From the NCBI RefSeq assembly GCF_024679245.1, contig NC_090174.1, positions 47,269,974-47,333,973 of the forward strand: a stretch of DNA of 64,000 bases. The letters run 5' to 3'. The notes under the pieces are model-generated. The model made no database searches. It was not told the DNA's origin and worked only from the letters and a program-made list of their open reading frames with translations. The position numbers were made by a program, and so were the translations under genes. Origin of the DNA: Pseudorasbora parva (lineage: Eukaryota > Chordata > Actinopteri > Cypriniformes > Gobionidae). Positions 19,901 to 29,635 of this stretch are shown here, one piece after another; position 1 is the first letter of the stretch; every line of letters starts with the position of its first letter.

Positions 19901-22900
19901 AGCCAGCCAAACTACAAAATAAAAGGATTTCTTACATCAATAACAGCCTTGGGAAACATGCGTACCTCTTTCTAAAACATTCAGTTCTTTAAACAGTTTT
20001 TGCATCATTTTTTACAGAGCCTTTAATTTAGTCCAATGTCCATTCATGTTTCCATTTAATGTTTCTAGATTAAAGGCATACATTTTATACTATCATAAAG
20101 TGAACAATACAATAATATTTGTGTGCTTATATTATTTTAGATTAAATGTATTTAAAGTCTCATCAAGTTTCACTTTCCTCAAGTTACACCGCTTCAAAAA
20201 ATAATACAACAAGAATACTTCTGAATACTTTGTCTAACTTTTATTCAATACGACTAACTTCTTTTTGGGCGTTTATTATTTAATATTCAATTAATTTTTA
20301 GATAAGACAAAATCATCTGCAAATTTTTTTCTTTTTTCTTAAAGGGTTACTTCAGCGATTAGCATATGGCTTTGTATCAGTAGAAACCCTGGAGTATATT
20401 CATATGATTGTGCTCCCTCCCCTTATATCCCCCTGAGACAAGAGATGTATGCATTTTATTTCTGGAAAAATTCCTCCGATGATGCAAATATCGTCAATTT
20501 GCATCATCGGAGGAATTTTTGGTCAGAGGCTAAAGACTACAGCCAGCAGAGGGAGCCATTTCCGTATGTTTTCAACCAGCACGTAGGGGATTGGAGAACG
20601 GACTCAAAAAAAAATCCGGTGCGGCGGGCGGAGCAAAGTGTCAACTAATCAAATTCATTTCTATGAAAGTTAAGCTTCCAAAGGCAAGAACTGAAAACAT
20701 GCCAGACTGAACATACACTGTGAATCTATGGCGCATTTACCTCAGCTCTCATAACGAGCTCATCCATGACTGTCAATGTAATCTGACTCCTGCAGTGTTT
20801 GGACTGTGACACTTCCTCAGCGGTTAAATCATATTATATTGAACAGACACATTCAGTTTTTAAATGTAGTGTCTGTTCTCTAACTGAACTGATTTTATGA
20901 AAATGAACACGGTTGCTGTGGGAACGTAAATGTGATCCAGTAATCCAGTAGCGGTGGCTTTGGGAGTGGCCTCGTAGGGCAGCAAAGCATTCTGGGAATT
21001 CTTGTCTTTCATCCCCATGAGACAAAAAAAGTCTAGAAAGCACCAAATTAAAAAAATAATTTCACATTTCTACTACATTAATGACCCAGTTTAAATACAG
21101 ATTCATATTCCTAGGGCTGAAGTACTCCTTAGTCTTTTTTTCCATAACAGGCAATGGTGCCATCCTTTCCCAGTATCTAATCTAATACTGCAAATAAAAT
21201 TATCTATAACCTCAATATCTCCAGTTTACAGTGTGGACTTGTTAATCCAGCAGCAAGCCGCACCACTCCTGAATCCTGCAGGTCATTGTTACTGAGGTCT
21301 AGCTCTCTCAGGCATGAATTTGCTGATAGCAGAGCTGAAGCCACAGATTCACAGGACTGTATGGTAAGATTACAGCATTTCAATCTATAAAGGAAAAAAA
21401 TATTACAAATATAGTATTAAAGTATATTTATTGGGGAACAGAACATTAAAAAAATGAATAACACCAGTATTATTTATGTTGGACAATCAACAGAATACTG
21501 TTTCATTCCCAACATGATCTGTATACTTTCCTACAGCCCTTTTGCTTCACAGTCTTTACAAATGATGAAATATGTGAGTGATAACAACCTGTAACTGACC
21601 TCAGTATCTCTAGTTTACAGTGTGAACTCCTGAGTCCAACAGAAAGGAGCTGCACACCCGAGTCCTGCAGGTCATTGTTGCTCATGTCCAACTCTCTCAC
21701 AGGGGAGTTTGCTGGCTGTAGAGCCGCCGCCACAATTTCACACGACTGTGTAGTGAGATTACAGCCTGCCAATCTAAAATGAAAGATAATGCAAAAACTA
21801 TTACAGATAACAACACAAGGCAGTATAGTTTTTTGGAGATCAATAATTCATGATATAGGCCTTCTTCAAATCAATGTTGGTTTATGGGTTTTTTATCTTA
21901 TCAATCTCATCAAAACTCACAACGCTTTTCGACAGTTCCTTACAGCTGGCACCAGTCTCCTTTGAGCCTCTATGGACTTTGTGTTGTATTTCTTGAGGTT
22001 TAGCTCTTCCAGCACATCCTCTGCCATCAGAAGCATGTTAGCCAATGCTGAACAGTGGGTAGAAGACAGATATTTCGTTCCTTTTCCTTCAGCTTTGAGG
22101 AAAGCTTGAATGTATTCAAGAATAGAAGTATCTTTCATTTCAATCAAGCAGTTTGAGAGATTAATCCATCTTTCTGGCATAACATTCTGCTTTTGACTTT
22201 GTTTGAGGTTTTTTATCACTTTTTTCATGCTTTCAGGGTTGTCCTCCACGTGTGTGAGCAGACCTTGGAGAAGTCTCTGATTTGATTCCAATGAGATGCC
22301 ATGAAGAAATCGAAGGAAAAGATCCAGATGCCCGTTGTCACTTTTCAGTGCTTCATCTACTGCACCCTTCAGAAACACATCAAGTGAAACTTCATTGGAC
22401 TGTGGTTTGAAATTTCCCCTCCCATTCTTCTTCTGGAACATATTCAGAACATCACTGTTCTTATTTAGATAGTTGGAAAACACAAAAAGCGCTGCAAAAA
22501 ACTCTTGAAAGCTCAGATGAACAAAGCAGTAGACCTTCCTTGAATAGATCACAGATTCCTCCTTAAAGATCTCAGTGCAGATCCCAGAATACACCAAGGC
22601 CTCGCTGACATCTATGCCACACTCGTTCAGGTCCTCATCATAAAACAGGACATCCCCATTCATCAGAGCCCTAAAAGCCAGTTCAGCAAGTTTCAAAATC
22701 ACATCTCTTTCCAACTGCAGTAGCAACTCTGGATCTTTCCCGTTTCTCACATCTCTCTCACCATACTTCTGCCTTTTCATAGCGGCCTGAATGATCAGAA
22801 AATGTATGTACATTTCAGTTAGCGTTTTGGGGATTTCTGCACTGTGCTCTTGTTTCAGGATGTTCTGAAGCACAGTGGACGAGATCCAGCAGAAGACCGG

Positions 22901-25900
22901 TATGTGACACATGATGTGGAGGCTTCTTGTTGTTCTTAAGTGTGAGATGATTGTGCTGGCTTGATGTTGATCGCTGATCCTCTTCTTTAAATATTCCTCT
23001 TTCTGAAGGTCATTGAATCCCTGTACTTCTGTCACACGGCTGATGTAATGAGAGGGGATCTGACTGGCTGCTGCCGGTCTGGATGTGATCCAGATGAGAG
23101 CAGAGGGCAGCAGATCTCTTTTAATGAGATTTGACATCAAATTGCTCATTGATGATGATGTAGATACATCAGAAACTTTCTCAGAGTGTAAAAATGTCAA
23201 CGCAATTCTACTTTCATCCAGACCATCAAAGATGAATAAGACTTTACACAAATCATATATCTTTGTATCAAATTTAGGAAGTTCTGGGTGGAAGTCAAGT
23301 AGAAGACTGTGAAGGCTGTACTGCTCCTCTTTAACCAAGTTGAGTTCCCGAAACGGAAGAACAAAGAGAAAATCAATATCCTGATTAGCTTTGTCCTCAG
23401 CCCAGTCTAGAATGAACTTTTGCACAGAGACTGTTTTTCCAATTCCAGCAATGCCTTTGGTAAGAACGGTTTTTACGTTTTCTTTTTTGTCTTTTGTCTC
23501 ATAGCTTGGATCAGATAAGGGCTGGAAAATGTCATTGCAGTTGATTGGAGTACCTTGTAAGCGTTCGGTCTTGGCTTTCTCTATTTGTACAACCTCATGT
23601 TCTTCATTCAACCCTTCAGTCTCTCCCTCTATTATATAAAGCTGCGTGTAAATCTTGTTCAGGAGTGTTTTGGTCTCTTCTATATTGATTCCTTCATACA
23701 AGCTCTCATACTTGTTCTTCATGCTGATTTTGTGACTATTTTTGATACGCTGTAGGATGTAATCTGCTGGTTGGTAAGAGTTCAGCTGCTCTTCAGCAGG
23801 ACTGGACACTCTCATGTGTGGGTGTGTATCGGAACAAATTTCAGATCCTTTTCTGCACTGAGAGCAGTCAAACTCTTCAGGCAGGTACATAGACTGATCT
23901 TGAGTCACCCGTTTCTTTTTCCCGCTGCAGAAACAAAGATAAAATATTGATTGATTGATTTTTAGAAGACTGAAATCTATTAGCATTAATGAAGCATTAA
24001 TGAATTTAGGTTAATGAATGTGTAAAATCACCTGTGTTTTAAGTGTTCTGCTTTATCACTGAATTTAGGAGGCTCAGCCATGGATCTGTCACTCTTCAAA
24101 GACACATAACTTGGAGATGCTTCTTCCTGAAGCTGGTTGTGAACAGCACACTCCACTTTCTCTGAAAGACTGAAAATACTGAAATTAGTTAAAGGGGTCA
24201 TATAATGGTACATGCACTTTTACAAGTTGATTGAACGAAAATGTGTGTTGGCAATCCCTGTACACTATGGAGGACCAACCCTGCAGAAATTAAAAATAAA
24301 TAAATGAATGAATAAACAAGTAAATAAATGAAAAAATAAATACATATATACATATGTAAATTAATAAACACATAAATAGATAAATAAATGTGATAATAGG
24401 AAAATAAATAACAGAATAAACAACATGATTAAAAAAAAATTGATTCATATTACTATTATATGATTATTATTACTATTTTAATTTATTATTTTCTGCTTTC
24501 ATAAAAATAAAAATACAATATTTATTTGTTAATTAATTTAAACATTTCTTTTTATATTTCTTTTTATATTTATGCGTTCATTCATTTTTTACATACATTT
24601 TTTCCACATTTAAGTATCGATTGATTCATTTATTTTTATTTTTCTGTTTGCAACATGGAAATGTGGATGGTGGTCCTTGTGTAGCTTCAGCACATCATTG
24701 GTTGAGAGCTCACCACAGTCTATGAAGCTCACGCACGCAGAACCGTCAGACCAGCTGAGGAGAGTTACTGTGCGTTCACACCGCCGGCGGCGAGAGCGGC
24801 AAGCTGGCCGGAAGTCATTCGTTTTCAATAGGAGCCGGGCGGTGAGCTCCGACGAGAGCGGCGCGGCGCATCTTGGACGATTTGGGCGTCGAGGAGAGTT
24901 GAAATCAGCTCAACTTTATGGTAATGAGCTATGACGCGGTTCGGCGGCAACAGGCGGCAACCAGTCAGAATATAGAAGTTCTCCGCTTGAGAGAAATCCA
25001 GATAACGCAGGCCTGTAAACTTTGGTTCCGACCACATTACTTCCCAAGCAAATTGTAGGAGAGGTTGATCATTGCTGTGCGGGTATCCCTATCATTTATG
25101 ACAAGATCATTCATAGTGATGTGTAATTTGTTAAGAAGTCGCGCAACACTATTTTACAGGCGCTAGAACGCTCGTTGTTCAGTGGGTATGCAATTAATTC
25201 TTACTTTCACATTTAAATGATTTCATGAAGTTAATTTATACCCTACTTGTCATTAGTATATCCATCAACATGCTTGTTTGATTTGCGGCCTCTTTAAATA
25301 CATTTAAAAAAAAGAAAAAACATTCAATCTACGTCTGAGCGGCAGCACTTCCACGGAGCTTTCTACAGCGTCGTTGTCAGGGCGGCAAGAGCGAATTTTG
25401 ACGCTTTCGCCGGCGGCGGTGTGAACGCACGGTTATCAGATTACCGCTTCTTAAACTGTACAGGGCAGGTCTTAGAGCAGGCAACTTTTCTGTGCAACTT
25501 AATGCATTTCACAGAAAAAAATGTGTATCCAATATATGAAATATCAATCAGCACCTGGCCTGTTTTATATAATTGTGCGGTAAACCACACAAATTTTTTT
25601 TAATTCTAGTTGAAATCTCATTTTCCGTGCATTAATCTAAACTAAACAAAAAAGTATAAAAGGGCCATTTGATCTTCTCTTTATTCCATTACAAAAAGGA
25701 AATGAAATGATCAGATGGTGCTCCATTCAACTTTTCTGACATCCTTTACACTTCCCTGATGATGACATCTGGCCTACTTTCTGTAAGATCTGAATTTCTG
25801 CAGTTTGAATTTTAGAATATTGAATTTGATGTTCTGAATTTCTTCTTCATCTGAAATCAAGAATCTGTATTTTCAAAAACTGAATATTTCCAGTCTATTA

Positions 25901-28900
25901 ATTCAGGACAAAATATCTGCTGTTTGAAAATACAAGTCTATACAATTTCGACATAAAACATTTCAGATGTGTTCAATTTCAAATGTTCTACATTCAACAT
26001 TAAAAAAATTCAAATTCAGAACTATGTAAAATGCAACATAATATTCAATTTTGTTAGATTATACTTGTCAATAATACAATATACAATTCAAATTCAGATA
26101 ATTTTGTCATATTTCTAGCTCCATAGCCTCCATAGTACACAACCATCCTTTAATGATAAAATCCATTCAGTGTTTTTTTTTAAATCTCCTTATGTTTTCC
26201 CCAGTCTAAAATCAAGCCGTTAGACCGTGTGACATTTTGACACCCTCCCACGATTGTTGATTGACAGCAGCGTTTCAACACAGACCTGCCCTGAGCGAGC
26301 TGTCGTCATAGTCCGCCAGTGTTGATACGCTGCAGCTGAATGGCATATAAGTGATTGTGGTGTTCTGTTCTTGGGTGTAATAATGATCTTTAGGATATTT
26401 TCAATATTTCTTGCTTTAAATGTGCACTATGTAGTATTTTTGCAGTAAAATATCCAAAAACCACTAGGCCAGTGTTATATATTTTGTTCAGTTGAGTACT
26501 TACAATATCCCAAATGTTTCCAACTATTTGTAAATTGTGAGAAAATTGCTATTTTAACTAAGGACCAGGACGTTTCAGCATTGCGTTTGAGCGAGTCGCC
26601 TGTCAATTGCGTCATATCTGGATTACCCTCGGTTTTAGTCTGCAGAAGCGATTTTCTCTTAGCAGTGTGAACATGTCACAGCAGCGCCGAGCGAACGCAC
26701 AGAGTAACGTCATAACATAATTTTAAACACACTTAAATGTATCTAATATGATAAACAGAGCTGCTGGCTTTACCTTATAATAATGACCAGAAAAAGCGGA
26801 AGTGCGCGCCCCCTGCGACTGTGTCGCGTCCCGTCATAATAAGTCTCGGTACTCGCGAACCGTGTGTTTGTATAACAATCACTCCAGCAGCCGTGCTTAA
26901 CTCCACAACACTCGGCCCTGCTCTGTTTTACACTACAGTAATGTTAATAACTGCATCAATGAACATGATTTCTGCCAGAGTCCTATTTTCCACCGGCTGT
27001 GAGGTGAAGACCACATGTCCCAAGATACTACGCTCACACGTCATCAAACTACACCTTTGTTTAGAATAGGGGCCCTCCAGTGGATGGAAAGTTGCCTAGT
27101 GCACTTTTAAATCTTGCAATTATACAATCTGATTACAATGAAAAACAACTGCTCATGTATTAGTTCATATTGAAATTAGCATTAACAAAGACAAATAAAT
27201 GCTTTATTAGTACAGTTCATTATTACTTCATGTTAACTAATGTAGTTAACCAATGTTAACTAATGAACCTTATTGTAAAGTGTTACCAAAAAACGAGTAT
27301 CAGAATCAACAATTTGCTCGAATTCGTCCATGAAAAATCATGATATGTGCATCACGAATGAAAATCATGAAGAATAAAGAATAAGTGTGTCACAAATATA
27401 TGTGTAAATTCATTAGGAATGTATGAACTCACCTGACCTGCAAGTGTCCTACTTTATCACTGAATTTAGGAGGTTCAGCCATGGATCTGTCACTCTTTAA
27501 AGACACATTGCTTGGTAGAGAAGATGCTGCTCCCTGAAACTGGTATTGAACAGCACAATCCTCCTTTTTCTCTGAAAGGCTGAAAATCACAGTCTATGGT
27601 TGGTTCCCGCAAATGTGTAACAGAAGCAGGATAAATTAATGTACAGGTTTCCAGACTGAGCTGCAGGGTGAAATCAAATTCCGGCAGAACAGGCAGGGTC
27701 AAGGACCAGTCTAGTTTATAAAAAGTCTAGTTACTAGTTTACATTCTTTTGGCAAACGTTTTGGGATGTCTGCCTTTACATGCACATGAATTTTAATGAC
27801 ATCCCATTCTTAATCCTAAGGGTTTAATATGGATTTGGCCCACCCTTTTCAGCTATAACAGCTTCAACTCTTCAGTGAAGGCTTTCCACAAGGTTTAGGA
27901 GTGTGTTTAAGGGAATTTTTGACCATTCTTCTAGAAGCAACCTTTTGAGGTCAGGCACTGATTTTGGATGAGAAGGCCTGACTCGCAGTCTCCACTATTA
28001 TTCACCCCAAAGGTATCAAGTTGAGGTCAGCACTCAGTCAAGTTCCTCCACACTATACACAATCATCCATGTCTTTATAAACCTTGCTTTGTGCACTGGT
28101 GCGCAGTATTGTTGGAACAGAAAAGGGCCATCTCCAAAACTGTTGAATGCATAAAATTTCACTTGGTGGTAAGGCTTGGATGCAGCTGCTCGGCCATGCC
28201 ACATGAAATTTGGAGGTCTGTAGCTATTGACTCAGGTGAGTTGCTGTTGTCTTTACTATAATAATAACAATTGACCATGGAATATTTAGTAGTGAGGAAA
28301 TTTCACAAATGGACTTATTCCATGTATCACAGCCCCATGCTTGAATTCACTGAGCTCCTGAGAGCACCCAATCCTTTCACAAATGTTTTTAGAAGCAGTC
28401 TGCATGCCTAGGTGCTTGATTTTATACACCTTTGACCATGGAAGTTATTGGAACACCTGAATTTAATAAGTTGGAGGGGTGTCCCATAATATTACATATT
28501 ATAACATCAAGAAATTACAGATTTACTAATATTTTTAAAGAACAGTGGATACAGCACCTACCTAGTCCCAGACTAAAATGCATGCTTGAGCTGTTTTAAC
28601 TAAAAGCAACTTGCACTAACATATCCTAAAATATGTCACTGTCATTCATTGGTTTGTCTGTAAACATCAGTAAAGGTTTTTCCTCCTCTTTTTTTATTTA
28701 TTTTTTAGGGCACATTTATAAAGGCTAAAGAGAGCCTGTCTGTGAAACCAGGCCATGGTAACTTTTTTATTTATTTTTAAGAAGTGCATATTCAGATGGA
28801 TCTTACCTGGGCTGAAAGTGGGCTTTATCACTGAATTTAGGAGGCTCAGCCATGGATCTGTCACTCTTCGCAGAGACATAACTTAGAACTGGAGACCCTG

Positions 28901-29033
28901 CTCTCGGCAACGGAACATGAATATCACTTTCTTCTTTTGTCTCATCATAAAATTCAATTTTAAAGGCAGCACCACCTTCATCTTTCTCCGGATAAACGCT
29001 CTGCTTTGACGGAATGGATTCTTGTTCCTCCAT
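13754..29033 (-). CDS. NLRC3-like NOD-like receptor (FISNA-NACHT-LRR-B30.2), full gene
   Basis: Cytosolic innate-immune receptor of the large teleost NLR family. Twelve exons join in frame: 29033-28807, 27579-27433, 24169-24032, 23924-21921, 21773-21600, 21384-21211, 19911-19744, 19551-19378, 16806-16633, 16494-16321, 14543-14497 and 14343-13754. They total 4,191 nt, or 1,396 codons plus stop. Every internal boundary has an AG acceptor and a GT donor. All junctions are phase 2 up to the last LRR; only the linker/B30.2 junction is phase 1. Approximate domains: N-terminal repeats 1-170, FISNA 235-305, NACHT from about 325, six LRR exons 839-1184, PRY-SPRY 1200-1396. Walker A is GIAGIGKT and Walker [12 protein letters not shown]. 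Family knowledge: NACHT binds and hydrolyses nucleotide, LRRs and B30.2 sense ligand. No stop or frameshift was seen, so it looks functional. The start is the first ATG of the N-terminal exon (MEEQES, G at +4); an upstream non-coding exon is possible. Confidence 0.85.
14429..14486. repeat. (GT)n microsatellite next to a splice donor
   Basis: Uninterrupted GT tract of about 58 bp; on the transcribed (minus) strand it is (CA)n just inside the intron after the linker exon. Confidence 0.97.
14497..14543 (-). CDS. NLR exon 11: 47-nt linker microexon
   Basis: Acceptor TTTTTTGCAG and donor GTAGGT. In phase it encodes [15 protein letters not shown], the short linker that precedes B30.2 domains in fish NLRs. 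The exon is far too small to show as an open frame. Its donor lies 11 nt from the (GT)n tract at 14429-14486. Confidence 0.82.
14600..16310. other. NLR intron 10 with interspersed repeats
   Basis: At 15087-15270 there is a common cyprinid repeat ending in AACATGAGGCTGAGTAAATG-like sequence, containing an inverted repeat with arms 15087-15122 and 15143-15178. A (GT)n tract lies at about 15010-15036. At 15690-15840 is a GC-rich remnant resembling the CCCGACCCG-rich element nested at 49961-51241. No coding exon was recognised. Confidence 0.5.
16321..16494 (-). CDS. NLR exon 10: last leucine-rich repeat
   Basis: 174 nt, phase 2 at both ends; acceptor TTTGTAG, donor GTATGT. Starts [11 protein letters not shown] and contains [10 protein letters not shown]. 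It diverges from the other LRR exons in its second half (GELGGQVLL), as terminal LRR exons of this family do. Confidence 0.88.
16633..16806 (-). CDS. NLR exon 9: leucine-rich repeat
   Basis: 174 nt, phase 2-2; acceptor TTTACACAG, donor GTGTTT. Encodes the ribonuclease-inhibitor-type LRR pattern: [38 protein letters not shown]. Confidence 0.9.
16875..16917. repeat. (TAA)n microsatellite
   Basis: About 14 TAA units, directly abutting the 3' end of the minus-strand LINE remnant; it may derive from that LINE's tail. Confidence 0.9.
16920..17960 (-). mobile_element. 5'-truncated LINE (Rex/L2-type RT) remnant in an NLR intron
   Basis: On the minus strand, near 17930-17870, the RT catalytic box reads [11 protein letters not shown], followed by an L-N-x-x-KTE block ([12 protein letters not shown]). 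Further down are [29 protein letters not shown] and the C-terminal [16 protein letters not shown]. The stop is at 17058 and a short 3' UTR runs to the (TAA)n tract. In-frame stops and the missing endonuclease and RT fingers show it is dead. Confidence 0.78.
17965..18815. other. NLR intron sequence without a recognised feature
   Basis: No exon or identifiable mobile element was recognised between the LINE remnant and the repeats at 18820. The open frames present are short and lack a domain. Confidence 0.4.
18820..19075. repeat. Interspersed repeat (cyprinid-type, GC-richer block)
   Basis: Contains CCAAGATGGTGACGGCCGAC and TTTTATACAGTCTATGG, a block I recognise as recurrent in cyprinid intergenic DNA. 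Its boundaries are approximate and the class is unknown. Confidence 0.4.
19076..19262. mobile_element. Short MITE with complementary ends
   Basis: The 5' end (GGGCAAACTCAGTCCTGGAG) and the 3' end (CCTCCAAGACCAAAGTTACC) are imperfect reverse complements, with an internal palindrome around TAATCCTGAAGACATTGATTA. It resembles abundant hAT-type MITEs of fishes. Confidence 0.65.
19378..19551 (-). CDS. NLR exon 8: leucine-rich repeat
   Basis: 174 nt, phase 2-2; acceptor ATTTTAG, donor GTTTGT. Contains [38 protein letters not shown]. Confidence 0.9.
19744..19911 (-). CDS. NLR exon 7: leucine-rich repeat, two codons shorter
   Basis: 168 nt, phase 2-2; acceptor TTTTGTAG, donor GTTTGT. Contains [45 protein letters not shown]. 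Two codons are missing before the CKLE block relative to the other LRR exons; the frame is kept. Confidence 0.9.
20343..21128. mobile_element. MITE flanked by TTAA (copy 1)
   Basis: The left end is AGGGTTACTTCAGCGATTAG after TTAA (20339-20342). The right end is the reverse complement of AGTACTTCAGC, followed by TTAG. It is homologous to 56398-57104 along most of its length (for example TTAGCATATGGCTTTGTA, and CATTAATGACCCAGTTTAAA near the right end). TTAA targets suggest piggyBac or Kolobok mobilisation. No transposase is present. Confidence 0.75.
20466..20520. repeat. Perfect 24-bp palindrome in the TTAA MITE
   Basis: The arms at 20466-20489 and 20497-20520 are exact reverse complements (AAAAATTCCTCCGATGATGC...) separated by 7 nt. 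The structure is not seen in the second copy at 56398-57104. Confidence 0.95.
21211..21384 (-). CDS. NLR exon 6: leucine-rich repeat
   Basis: 174 nt, phase 2-2; acceptor CTTTATAG and a weak donor GTTATA. Contains [42 protein letters not shown]. Too short to stand out as an open frame but unambiguous by pattern and phase. Confidence 0.88.
21600..21773 (-). CDS. NLR exon 5: first leucine-rich repeat exon
   Basis: 174 nt, phase 2-2; acceptor CATTTTAG, donor GTCAGT. Contains [45 protein letters not shown]. Confidence 0.92.
21921..23924 (-). CDS. NLR exon 4: FISNA-NACHT exon
   Basis: 2,004 nt (668 codons), phase 2 at both ends; acceptor TTTCTGCAG, donor GTGAGT. Order: short acidic/Cys segment; FISNA region ([30 protein letters not shown]); NACHT with Walker A GIAGIGKT, Walker [12 protein letters not shown], sensor-like WITSRPAAA and the winged-helix part ending [17 protein letters not shown]; then a helical region to the first LRR ([37 protein letters not shown]). 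The catalytic Walker residues are intact. Confidence 0.95.
24032..24169 (-). CDS. NLR exon 3: N-terminal repeat unit
   Basis: 138 nt, phase 2-2; acceptor AGTATTTTCAG, donor GTGATT. Encodes [17 protein letters not shown], then [20 protein letters not shown]. It is a paralogous duplicate of exon 2 and of the 3' half of exon 1; the same motif heads other fish NLRC3-like proteins. Confidence 0.85.
24768..25432. mobile_element. Harbinger-like MITE with TTA target-site duplication
   Basis: Terminal inverted repeats of about 25 bp: CTGTGCGTTCACACCGCCGG at the left, and CCGTGCGTTCACACCGCCGC as the reverse complement of the right end. Exact TTA duplications flank it (24765-24767, 25433-25435), the 3-bp target preferred by PIF/Harbinger elements. 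665 bp, no transposase. It lies in NLR intron 2. Confidence 0.8.
26420..27106. mobile_element. TTAA-flanked MITE (second family)
   Basis: Ends ATGTGCACTATG and the reverse complement AAGTGCACTAGG, flanked by TTAA at 26416-26419 and 27107-27110. 687 bp, with no sequence relation that I can see to the TTAA MITE at 20343. It lies in NLR intron 2. Confidence 0.7.
27433..27579 (-). CDS. NLR exon 2: N-terminal repeat unit
   Basis: 147 nt, phase 2-2; acceptor GTGATTTTCAG, donor GTGAGT. Encodes [18 protein letters not shown], then [20 protein letters not shown]. Nearly identical in layout to exon 3, so an exon duplication. Confidence 0.85.
27596..27715. repeat. Interspersed repeat shared with 46925-47040
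   Basis: GGTTCCCGCAAATGTGTAAC, GAAGCAGGATAAATTAATGT and a downstream CCGGCAGAACAGGCAGG block are matched by GGTTCCCGCAAAACTGTAAC and its downstream sequence at 46938. Class unknown. Confidence 0.6.
27750..28500 (-). mobile_element. Decayed, internally deleted Tc1-like element
   Basis: Contains blocks I recognise from a common fish Tc1-like transposon in reverse orientation: CAGCTATAACAGCTTCAACT, AAGGCTTTCCACAAGGTTTA, TGGATGCAGCTGCTCGGCCA and GCATGCCTAGGTGCTTGATT. The transposase region is largely deleted. Identity is inferred from memory of the family. Confidence 0.55.
28807..29033 (-). CDS. NLR exon 1: start codon and first N-terminal repeat
   Basis: 227 nt from ATG (29033) to donor GTAAGA, ending in phase 2. 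Begins [20 protein letters not shown], acidic, and ends with [20 protein letters not shown] plus HFQPR. A start upstream of this ATG was rejected because the upstream frame has no other ATG. There is no death-fold domain; the N-terminus looks disordered. Confidence 0.8.
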
Positions 29034-29635
29034 AATAAAATGCAACGAATGTCAAACTGTGTGAAAACACAAGCACGCAAATAAAGCACATTTGAATATT
29101 TTTAGTACACTACTGAATATATCCAGAGCAGTTCAGAATAAAAGTCCCTAGCGGTTAAGCATTGACTAAACGATAGCCTACTTCTTCACAGTTATATTTA
29201 CACAATAATAGACTAGGCTACATAATAACGAAGTTAGGCTACTCGAAACTTTAAACCACTAAAATAAAATATTACAGGCCATATAGATATAACAAAAAAT
29301 ATATATGTGCAGATATTAGACGGTCTACAAAATCAGCTTTCAGAAAATTATGGATTTATGGTCGTCCCATGGATTTTAAATGGATGTGTTTTGGTTCAAA
29401 GTCTAAACCTAAAGTGAAAAAGTATTACATTCTGTTAATTACCTTGCATTCGATTTTTGAGGATTGCATTACAACACATTAACAACAAGTACCGCGTTAT
29501 ACCTACAACGTGCGTGTGTATGAAGACATTTTGTAGTGTTTTGATCTACTTACCGCTAACTGGACACTTTCGGTTTGACACAGTCCGTTAAAATGGCTAC
29601 TTGAGCCCTCTTAAGGCTACAACACGTCATGACAG

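Noticed and set aside
21054..21130. NLR exon within the MITE right end
   Set aside because: The same sequence occurs at 57031-57104 far from any NLR exon, so it belongs to the MITE.
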